Shown piece after piece: positions 49,225 to 60,700 of a stretch of DNA of 64,000 nucleotides. The stretch covers positions 14,079,036 to 14,143,035 of the forward strand of contig JAJLRJ010000005.1 of NCBI GenBank assembly GCA_024195265.1, in the 5' to 3' direction. A program made the translations under genes and the position numbers. The DNA is from Dendrophyllia cribrosa. Its lineage: Eukaryota > Cnidaria > Anthozoa > Scleractinia > Dendrophylliidae. Position 1 is the first letter of the stretch. Each line of letters starts with the position of its first letter. The notes beneath the pieces are model-generated. The model was not told the origin of the DNA and did no database searches. It saw only the letters and a list, made by a program, of their open reading frames with translations.

Positions 49225-49510
49225 GAGAAGTTTTCAATTGAGTGTCGTCAAACCAAAACCAAAGTAATTACTCTGACCAATCACAGCAGTCGTAAACAAT
49301 CCAATGATCCAATCAGAGCTCAAAGCAATTACATGTCGGCGGCGCCAAGAGCGGGAAAACGCGTGCGAGCAAGTCACGATTGGTTTTGGTTTTACTTCTG
49401 ATTGGTCGAGAAACTTGTGCGAGATTTGATAGCCAATCACAAAGCGTAGCAATGCAAAACCAAAGCAATTGTGTAATTGCTTTTGAAACTCAATTGAAAA
49501 CTGCTCTATT
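49221..49510. mobile_element. CCAAT-rich MITE, copy 1
   Basis: ATAGAGAAGTTTTCAATTGA at the left and TCAATTGAAAACTGCTCTAT at the right are inverted. The interior has many CCAAT/ATTGG boxes (ACCAATCACAG, ATCCAATCAGAG, TGATTGGTCGAG, AGCCAATCACAAAG). Related copies at 52049-52463 and 59360-60531. Confidence 0.85.
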
Positions 49511-49825
49511 ACTTCAAATCGTCCTCGCGCCACTGTCCCTTTCATGAAGAAACGAACTTTGAAACCGGTAACAAATGCTAAGCACTCAAAACAACTGCAT
49601 TAATTTGAAACACGTGTTTTATTTCATTCATATAGTCATTTGAGACTGAAATGCTCTTAAACAGTTATGAAACAGTAAAAAAGCGATCATAATATCCCTC
49701 CTTTTGGTCTTTGGCTCTAGTGTATTGAATCAAATGAATTATTTCATGAAAAGTCTGCAAAAATATTATCGTTGTTCTCTTTGTATTTAGTAAAAAAAGA
49801 TTTCCATTGTAAGATCATCGTACGT

Positions 49826-52800
49826 TTAAAATGGTTCCACATTTCCCAAAGCTGGTATTATCTCGCAGTAGATTTCAATTCCTCGTAGAAAGACTTGCTC
49901 ATTGAGGAATTCATCGTGGTCATGGAGAAGGATTGGAGTGTTGTTCATTGGCGAAAAACCGATAGCAGGATAACCAAGCTAAAAAGAGAAAAGATCATGA
50001 CAGACTGTATTAAACCAGGGAATAAAGTACGTTTTTCTTAAAAAAAAAACTCTCCACTCTCGCTCTCCGTATTAACACTTTCCCCAGGCCTTTTTGGCCG
50101 CCTTCCTATTCATCTTAGTCTACGACCTTTTAGCCCGTCCTGTTTCCGATTTAGCAATCCTGACTGTTGGAATTTTCAAGAAAGATGAAAAGAAAAATCC
50201 ACGTTAACAAGTAAGGGTACGGAAGCGGGTGGAAATCCATGAAAAGCTAGGCCACATTTCCCTTCATTTAGCAGGTGAGTCAGTTTTCAATTAAGTCCTC
50301 CTTCCAAAAAGGAAGATCTAAGATTAGTTTGTCCCTAATTGGAAAGGAAGATGATAAGGTGATTACAGCGAGCTAAGGGTCACGCGCAAGGCCAAACAAA
50401 AAATATACACAACGCAAAAACCTCGTTCCCAGGGTCCTGTAATTTCAGCTACGTCATCATCGAAGATGACGTAGCTAAAGAGAGAGGACCTTGGGAACGA
50501 GGATGGCAACGCAAACGAAAGAAATGGGGAGGTTAGACTGGTAGCTGTCCATTTTCAGTCAATAGAGGGGGGAGCAAATCTCGAAAACAAGCTCGGCGAG
50601 ACTGGGGCGAGCGAACAAGCCGAGGGGAAACTGGCGGAGAGGCTCGCCGCTCGGCCGATCGCGTATTTGCTCGCCCACTCAACTATCCAGGTCATCCAGA
50701 GAGGGACTGGTAGCAGTCTATGGGGAGGTATAATTATTGTAAATTTTTATTGAATCGTGCGTCTGTTTATTAGCATGTAATGTTTTATGGATTGCCGTGC
50801 ATGTATTCTACATGAACACGCGTTATATAAAAAGAATCTTAGTTCGCTAAACGGAACCCATCACATTCCGGCATCAAACTGCATCAAACTGCATCAAACT
50901 GCAAACATTACAACATCAAATTTTATGTTACCCCGCGTAGAAAACGACTGTCCGTTGCCGCTGGAAAAATCTCTTTCTCTAGTTTCATTTCCCTGAAAAA
51001 TAACAAGATATTTAATATGAAAACTCGAGAAGCTGGTGGTGACTCCGTTGAGAGCTAAGAAAGACTAAAACTGGATGGTCGCTCAAGTAAGGTACTAAAT
51101 ACCTTAACATCTTCACAGCTGTTAGCAGTGGCAAGCGGGAAAAACATGCGAGACAAATATGAACTAGTGTCTTAACTGGTTTCAGTTCGATATATGATTG
51201 GCTTCTTTCCTCCGATTGGTTAGAGTAACTTGCACGTGACTTCTGAACCAAGTAAACAACTCGGGTAAGGGAGCAAACCAAAGATGGACATCCGGTCCAA
51301 TTAGGAGAAGTGTCAGGTTATGGAGTAAAAAAACATAGTGTTTGTGTATGCTGGGACAACGACAGTGTTCGTTTATCAGACAGGGTTTAATAGAGCAAGC
51401 GGTTTTAGTATTAGGGCCTGTTTACAAGGAGGTAGGGTAACCCTAGTGCCAGGCTTACACTACCTTCTTGCAAACATGCCCTTAGAGACGTATCTAAAGA
51501 AATAACGGCTGGCCAATCACAACCGAAGCAAATAACGTCATGAACCAATCAGAATATCAGAATACAAAGCAACATGATATGAAAAACGTGCAACCGGTGC
51601 GAAGCTAATTTACAATTCGTTATATTTGGGCTTCTGATTGGTTGAAATGACATCTTTGTTCTGAGTGGCCAAGACATGGCTGCATTATGTTTTTAAACTA
51701 GTCATTGCTAAACAATTTTGTAGAATTGCATTGCTTAAAAACACACGTTACATTATATAACTAACATTTTCTTGCAAGCCGAACTGAACGCATTCCACCA
51801 GGGGTCATCATCTGCAGTTGATGTTAACGCCGTAGTTCCACTTTTCTGCGAAAAAAGCAAAATAAAGGCATTGAGATGGAAGTTGACCCAACCCTTTATC
51901 CTCGGTCACTTCAGGCTCCGTCCGATCTCATTCTTATAAGTGTATGTAAAGCGCCATGAGACATGTTATATGTGCGCTATATAAGTCTCTATTTATTTAT
52001 TATTTATATTCACATACGAAAAAAAATGGCCATGTCACAAATTATACTTATAGAATGGTTTTCAATTGTATCATAAATAATTTCGCGATTGCTTTGGTTT
52101 TGCATAGCAACGCTTTGTGATTGGCTAAAAAATCTCGCGCCACTTTCTCAACCAATCAGAAGTAAAACCAAAACCAATCGTGACTTGCCTACACGCGTTT
52201 TCCCGCGCTTGACTTTGAGTTCTGATGGGTTAATTGGATTGTCTCCGACTGTTTTGATTGGCCAAAGTGATTACTTTGGTTTAGGCCTATTTCGATATAT
52301 TATAATTCCAACTTGGTTCCGAGGCTTAGAGGAATAAAACAAAAGAAATTACATCATCCATCCCTCAACCTCGATGTAATTTCTTTTGTTTTATTCCCCT
52401 TAGCCTCGGAACCAAGTAAGAATTTTAATATATCGAAATAGCCCTAATTGAAAATTGCTCTATTGTCCATCATCGTAGACTACAAGTTGTCTCAGTCTCT
52501 TTTCTCTCAGGGATGTAATCAAACTGAGAAGTCGAGCAGGAGACTGTCGCGCCCTCTTGCACGTTTCACTCACTTGACTTTTATGCTAACTTGTTTATCT
52601 CTGACAGAAAATAGAGATACTTCTCGATGTCTATCGTCACCAAGGCAGATAAATAGACAAAAGCCGTTTGCTTCCAGAAAGACAACATAAGATAACTCAA
52701 AACTGAAAAATACCTCAAGAAATTCAAATGATACATCTTCTCCAGCCTCTTCGCACCACTGTTTGATCCTATTCTCAAATTCCTAGAAAGGTAAAGAAAA

Positions 52801-55800
52801 TCTGTGAAGACGACTTACAAACAAAAAGCTTTGCCTAGAGGCGTATAGGGCGAAGACAGGACATGTCCGTCCAAACTATTGAACTCATGTCAACTGCCTG
52901 TTGTTTTTGGAGGTGCTTCCACTGCTGTGCCCGGGCAGTTTAAGTTCAATTTTCAGCGGCTAATGACAGTTTTTCAAAAAAAGCAAAGATACCACGCAGC
53001 TCTTTACAACCTCTTATTTCATTGGACCTGGATATCACGCAACTCTATTGTTTATTAGGGCTAGGGTCCATTGTTGTGTTGTTTGTTCTATTGTTTTTTC
53101 AACAAATCAGAGAAGACCTTGTAAGAGCTGCGTACTGCCCCAAAAAATTCTCGTTTCACTTTTTCACGATTTTTCTATAATTCTTTTGGTTTTTAATCAA
53201 AGCGTCCATATGTCCAGGCCCTCGAAATTCTCAAGACGTGTATATAAAGGGGGTAAAAAGAAACTAGGCATTAATCAAATACTTCATGACTTCTTGTCAA
53301 CAACGAAACAGGCACGTTAAATACCTCAAAGTCCATTGTCGGAGTAATCCGTATGTCAAACACTGAAAGGAGACAAATATTGTTACATTAAGGAATGATT
53401 GAGCGCTGTTGAAGATGTGGTTGTCCCAAAGAGACCAGGAGGAGGAGCGAAGGCTGTACAAAAGGAGTGGAAGAAAGTGTAGCATGTTGTCTGTTGAGTG
53501 TGATAATCTGGGTTAGTTTAATTCAGTTCAGAAAAGAACTGTTGTCGTTGACAGTGACAAAATGACTGACGTTTCGACAACCCGAGTGAAGAGGTACATT
53601 GGCAAATCTTCAGTTGATGGTATAACTGTCTTTGGTTGTTGATGCCAAGTCAGATAAAGCCACTATGTTATTGTTGAGCCTAAAACTAACACTACAGGTA
53701 GGCGCGCTCGAGGCAACTAGTCACTGCGACCAAGTCGCCTGTAGTTGTTTAAGGCCCTGTCACAAGTATTGCGTATGATAGGAACGTATGAGTTGCGTAT
53801 AAAAATTCACAAAATAATTTTCATACGCACAAAATGCCCTTGAAAATACAATGCCCTATGAGTAACGTACCTCTAGCGTAACTCTCGCGTATAAACCATA
53901 TGTCCGAATACGCACAAAATTTTTAAGCATGCTTAAAAAAAATTTTCTGCCTCGCCGTATGTCAGCGTATGTCACCGTATGCGACCGTGGTTGAAACGTA
54001 TGCCTAACGTACCCCTAGCGTATGTCAGCGTATACCAGCGTATGAGTGAGATTTTTCATACGCTGGCATACGCGAGTACGATACGCAATAGTGTGACAGG
54101 GCCATTACACGAAGAACCTGGTTGCAGCGACTGGTTTGGTTTTTTATTATTTTTTTCTCTTCTTTGGTCGCAGTGAGTAGTACACATGAGGCAACATGCA
54201 GAAACAATTTGATTTGGCCTTTGATTGGTTAATTCTTTTATTTGGTTGCAGGGACTAGTTGGACATGCAGTACACACGAGGAGATTGCTGCGACCAGTCG
54301 CTCCAATTTAAACCAGTTTGAATTTCTAAAACTAGTTGCTGTGACTAGAGTTTTTACCAAAAATTGGCAGTTCATACAGAGGCATAGTTGCGGCGATCAG
54401 TGTGTGCTGACCTTAAGATAGCCTGCGTATATATGGTCAAAGTATAGAGCAAGGCTGATACTACGTAGAACATTTAACGCGACAACGACATGATAGAGCC
54501 CAAACTGAAAGCCAAAATGCAACCGTGGACAGCTGCTGTGAAGTGGGTCAATTAGTAAACATTTGAATTCGAGCTCACATCTGTTGCCACCACCACGTGC
54601 CATTTGGTAGAAAATTGGCGTTCGCGCTAGTTTTTCCATCTTTTTGCTGCTACACCGTGCTGACGAGACCCAACCAGGTCGAAACAGCTGTCCACGGTTG
54701 CATTTTGGCTTTCAGTTTGGGCTCTATCATGTCGTTGTCGCGTTAAATGTTCTACGTAGTATCAGCCTTGCTCTCTGCTTTGATTTTATCTCTATTTTTG
54801 GCTGACTAGATCTGTTACAGATCCTATGTACACCGGTAGCATTTTCGTTCGCGGTCCTTTGCTTCTTATTTACTTGTATACAGCTATTTCAATTAAGTTT
54901 GTCGGATGAAAAAGGCGAAAAGCCAAGACCGCAAGGTAGTATGGGACTTTTGTGCAATGGCTATTTACAACTACCCATACTACCTTGCGGTCTTGGCTTT
55001 GAGCTTTCATCCGACAACGTTAATTGAAATAGCTGTATACAGTAGCAGGCGTCGGAGAGGGAAAGGGCACCTGCAATAAAGACCCCCTTTTGTTAATTTC
55101 TACGGACACTGGCGGCTGCAAAATTCCGATTGGCTAATTCGTGCTGGGAGGTAAACATAGTAAATTCCCACGTAAAGTCAGCCATGCGTATTGACAGTTG
55201 ACATAATTTTATTATCAAGATGGGCGTAATGCAAATAGCCTGATTCTTATAGCAGGCGTTCCTTCCCTTCCCTTCCCCCCCCCCCCCCCCCCCCCTCCCC
55301 CCTCTTCTTTCTCGCTCCCTCTTCCCCAGCTCCCCATTCATACCTGATGACATTTCAGCTGGAATTACATTGGGCTGCACTCCTCCCTAGGATCAATAAC
55401 AAGGTTTACTGTTGAGCAGAGTGTAAGCAGAGTATGCAAAAAATCACTGAAAGATTTACAACATTTGGTGCAATAATTATTTACCTCAGTGATTGTCCAG
55501 TTAACTGTGGCCACATCACCCAGTCTTAGGTCAGGATTAGAATTTAACCTTCAACAACAACAGCCGTGTCATGGATTATGGATCAGAAATCTGTCGTGCT
55601 GCCCTTTTTCCATATTTGTTGATAAATACTGTTATTACCTTTTACTTCCAAGAGTACCAAAGATAACAAATCGTAAAAAATCCTAAATTTCATTTTCTAA
55701 AATATTGAAAAATAAACAGTACCATGCAAAAGTACTGCTGAAGAGGTTTCATTTGAATGGTCACACCATAGGATTTCGTCCACAGACTCAAAAGTTAGAA

Positions 55801-57694
55801 CAAATGGTACCATGCAAAAGTACTGATGAAGAGGTTTCATTTGAATGGTCACACCATAGGATTTCATCAACAGACTTAAAAGTTAGAACAAATGGTACCA
55901 TGCAAAAGTACTGATGAAGAGGTTTCATTTGAATGGTCACACCATAAGATTTCATCAACAGACTTAAAAGTTAGAACAAATGGTACCATGCAAAAGTAAA
56001 TCCTAAGGAATTGTGTTTTTTTTTTATGAAATGGCAGAGTAAACTGAACATGGAGGATTGTGACTGACTGTGATGTCTATGATCCAGTCCCCCAATAAAA
56101 ATAAACTGTGTAGAGCTATAAGATCACACATTCATTCATACGATAAAAATACATATCATGCAACCATATCATGTTACAAAATCAGTAGTGCAACATGTGT
56201 TAAAGAAAATAGAAAAATCTGGAAAATGGCATGCAATACATTTGGTGCAAACATGTAGGGGAGAAGAAGAGAGAAGGAGAATTTGAATGTTTATACATAA
56301 ATACTCTATAATCCTTGAGTATTTGCATCATGTTATGTCAGCACAAAGCGACCATCTTCTTCTGCATGTAGATGAGCTTATCCGAAATGGCTACCCATCC
56401 AATCAGAGTATAATATGATCAAAATTTTGAAAAAAAGGTTGCAAGAATGCTACTTACTTCTTCTTCTGTTCTTCTCTAAAGGACATAAAGGATTGAACCA
56501 CTTTACACTGTGAAGAAGAAATCAAACAACACCTTTAAAAATACAAAATTTCATCCCATTTGGAATTTACTAGTTTTACTAGCCACCTATTTGCTAGGCT
56601 CGATTTACAGCATCTACTTTGCTTGCCAGGTCTTTAAAGGAAATGACATTTAAAAAAATACGTCTGCATACTTTCCAAAGTGAGATGTCTATTTCAAACT
56701 TTGCTGTCAGCCCTGTGTATGTGGTAGGAAAAGCTCAATTGTGGAAAGAGCGCTGGTCTGCAGAGCAGGTCACGGGCTCAATTCCCAGGTGGACCGACAC
56801 TCAGGGTCTTAACCCTTTAAGCCCTAAGAGTGATCAGCATCAAATTTCTCCTTGTAATATCAATGCCTTATCAATATAAAAGGTCATGAGAATTAAGGAC
56901 ATGATCCCACAAGATGAATTCTCTTGATATCCAAACAATTTCTCCCCACTACTTCTATAGGAAATGTATAGGGACAAGAAATGAGAATTTAAATTTTGAT
57001 ATCAGGGCTTAAAGGGTTAAAATAACTAAGGGTGAAGTTGCTACCTTTGCTATGATATCTGCAAATGGTTACACCTCCACCTGGCTCGGATGACATAAAA
57101 ACAGTGTCCTCATTTAGTTCTTTCATGCTAAATACATTAACACTTCAATAAAGTCAATTTGTTTTTATATATGCACACACCATCTTTTCACCAGCAGTGC
57201 CTTCTATGAACCTGGAGCCATGACCTGGGGAACCTTTACAAGTTACTTTCACCCCTAAAACAATATACAAGTATAAATATGATACAGTTATCGCTCATTT
57301 AAGGGACACAGTGCCTTGCTGAAATTACAAAATTTCACTTGCCTTATTTCCATGTTATATTGCCAAATACCACCAAGAATACATAAACTAAATTGGATAA
57401 AGAGATTCTATAGAGCAAAATGAAAGGAGTAGTTTGGAGATAAAGTGCAGGATTGCAAGGATGGTAGAGGATTACAGTTCATGACATTGGATTTCATGAC
57501 AGTCAAGAAATCATAATTGCCATTCTTGTGGAATTTTTAGCTTTATTTTGTTTCTTTAGTTAATATTTCTTTGCTTTCAATTCAATACTTTTGGCAATTT
57601 TTCCTTCCTATTTCAAGATTAGTAAAGCAAGCTCGAAGCAAGCTCCTGCAGGGCCATTATCACAAAAACACAATATCAGCTGGGACACTGTCCC

Positions 57695-57725
<31 letters not shown>

Positions 57726-60700
57726 GGGGGGAGGGTTGGGGGCTTTAATTGGAATTTTAAGGTACTGTTAGAAATGACTCATCACTTACACCAAATAGGT
57801 CTCTCTCCATAAAATATTGTAAATGCCTCAGTTGGGTTTGCAAGTCCTGGTGATATTAAACATAAAACTGAATAAATACTGACAACAATACCTCAAGTAC
57901 AACAGCATTTTATCTAATAACACAAGATGATTGATTGATATGAGCTAAGCTAGAAAATATTTATATAAAGACTGACAATCGTTTTGGTTAGTGATTCATG
58001 TATGGTACCTTCATCCAAAGCAAAACCAACATTCATTGATTTAAAATCATCCTGTTTCACAAATTCATTCATTCCTTTAACTCCTCCAATTTCTTCATCT
58101 AGTAATGAAACAATAAATAAAAAAATTACAACGTGAGTAAAGTCAGACACAACAAAGGGAAGTTGAAACTCAACCAAAATTAATAACTTTTTATTAAAAG
58201 AGTTATAGTTGTTAGATTTTTTTGTCTCCCAGGGCACTCATCCCAAATATCTTCCTTTCGCAGGGCAAGCAAACTAAACAATAGACTGCTGGTTCAAAGC
58301 AAATTATGATGAAATCAGTGACATAGGCAAAACAAAGAGACCAAATTGTCGTCTCCATCCCAAAGCCACGTTACGCTAAAATTATTAGTCACATTGAATA
58401 TTTATTTGTTACAGACCAATAATATTATTGCTGGTACATGTAGCCTTCTTTATAAAAGAAACAAATGTGCAAATATGGTTTGCATGCATGCAGACTCAGA
58501 GTTCAGTGAATGATTCTTGGACGCATCGTGCTTCTTATGTTAGACTAGTTGTGCTGCTTTTCATTTGGTACATTCAAATATAGAACATTACAAATTAAAT
58601 GTTCCTTAGCGTGTGCATTACATGGTTTTACAATTTACTATATATTTACCCCCAAGATGATTTTTTTTTAATTCAATACAAAATAATCAATTTATATCAA
58701 TCTAAATTCATCAAGATTTTTTAGAAATAAAGAGTGATTTCTCGGAGCAATTCTTCCGAGGCTAAAGAGCAAAACAATGATTGAAAGTAAATTGATAATT
58801 TATTCTAAATTTTAACACTGATTCTTCACAACACCTGCATTTTAGAATTCCACACTGCTTGTAGTATGTGGTTTAAAGATTTTTGCAATAAAAAGTCAAT
58901 TGAAGAACACAGGAAAATGAGATTGTAAACCAATATCCTTATCTAGGTGCCAAGACCATTGGAGTAAACTGGACTGGACTACTATGGTTTATGGACTGTG
59001 GAATGTGGACTATCTAAGAATGTGAATGATTGGATGGTGCAATAAGAACTATGGAATGTGGGATATAAAACGTGCACTGGACTTTGCATAATGGATAGTG
59101 GATTGTAAATCAAGGATAGTGGACTGGACTTCTGGCTGTGAATTGTGGACTGCTAACTTCGGACTATGAAATTGGTACTGTGAATTGTGCACTGGACTGT
59201 GGACCATTGGATTGTGGACTGAACTATGAAGTGTTGATTGTGACTTGCAGACTGTGGAGTATGAAAGGTGTGCTGTTGACTAGGTGGACAGTCTCACGAA
59301 AAAAGAGTTTAGCTGGGATTGCTGAGTGGGGACTCGGACCAAACATTACTGTTAACTTTTATAGAGCAATTTTCACTTGAGTGTCGTTAAACTAAAACCA
59401 AAATAATTGACGGGCTCGGGGCATATCCAGCCTATGTTGCTTTTGAGGTCGTTTTTTATTTTTCTCGCTCAGATTTGTCCATTTTTGGCATGTGAACTAC
59501 AAATTACAGTGAAACCTGTATTAAGCGGACACCCTCGGGACCCTCGCTAGTGTCCGCTTAATAGAGGGGTCCGCTAAATACAGGTTTGTTTTACAATTAA
59601 TATGGGAAAAAAATTTGGGGACCCAAGCAGCTAGTGTCTGCCTAATAGAGGGTGTCCGCTTAATACAGGTTTCACTGTAGTTGCAAAACATTGTTCAGAT
59701 TTGTTTCTGTTGTTTTTTTTCCGTCATTTTCGAGAATTAACGTATGCAAAAAAAAATCTGCATGTCTCCCGCTGAATCCTGCTCGAAAAAATGAATCCCA
59801 AGGTTTACCCGAATTTCTTGATTTTACGCTGTTTTTTCACTTCAGATGGCCAAGTTTGGGCCCGTACCACTGAATTCCGCTCAAGAAAAATAAATCCCGA
59901 AGTTCATTCCCTCAAAATCGCTTCATTTTTATCACCGATAGTCAGCCACTTAGATTTGCGCCATCTCCCTTATCGTTACGGACCTCCTTTATGAAGCACT
60001 CCCGGTCCTCCGCTGCCGGCTCATAGTCTTTGCCCGCCTTGCTGAATTTCACCCGGCCGCAAGAACTCACTTTGAGCTGCCCAACGCTGTATTTCAATCT
60101 CCCGTGCGACCACGCAAAGCCGACCTATCTGCCACCATCACAAAGCATGTCAGGATATCAATGGCGAAAACGAGAACGGAATGTCCTGACCAGTTTCTTA
60201 GGATTAGTGCAAATTTGACAAGGGTTTGTGATATTATTCATTGTACAATAAAATTAGGCAAATCTGAGCGAGAAAAAAAGTAAAAACGCTCAAAAAGCAA
60301 CATAGGCTGGTTATGCCCCGACCCCTTCATCTGTCTTATCATAACAGATGCAGACAATCCAAAGAGCCAATCAGAACTTCAAGCAAACACACGTAACCAG
60401 GTGAAACAAGGGAAAACTTGTGTGACCAGGTTACCATTGGTTATAGTTCTGCTTCTAATTGGTGGAGATTATGGCGCATGATTTTTTAGCCAATCACAAA
60501 GTGTAGTAATGCTTAATTGAAAACCACTCTAAAAGAGAAAAAAACCTTTACTAAATACCTGGAACAAAAGTGAGATGAACTGTTCTACAAAGGCTTATTC
60601 CTTGAGATCGTAACTTTCTTATAGCCTCAATGTACCTTTGATTAGCAAAAAAAAGAACAAATTAAATTGAGTTACCTAATTCACCGACCTTAATGTATAT

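Larger units (their letters stand above)
47671..49825. other. Intergenic region: PRA1-family 5' flank and ACY1 3' flank
   Basis: No gene found. 47680-48250 should hold the minus-strand promoter; a CACGTG E-box (GTCACGTGCGCG) lies near 48166. 48290-48610 is a dispersed repeat and 48590-48790 a copy of the 2706 family. 49082-49510 holds a foldback and a CCAAT-rich MITE. A minus-strand AATAAA (TTTATT at 49618-49623) probably ends ACY1. Confidence 0.45.
59360..60531. mobile_element. CCAAT-rich MITE, copy 3, split by a nested element
   Basis: ATAGAGCAATTTTCACTTGA with GTGTCGTTAAACTAAAACCA at the left; GCCAATCACAAAGTGTAGTA and TTGAAAACCACTCT at the right. These match copy 1, with 59417-60320 inserted between. 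Confidence 0.78.
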
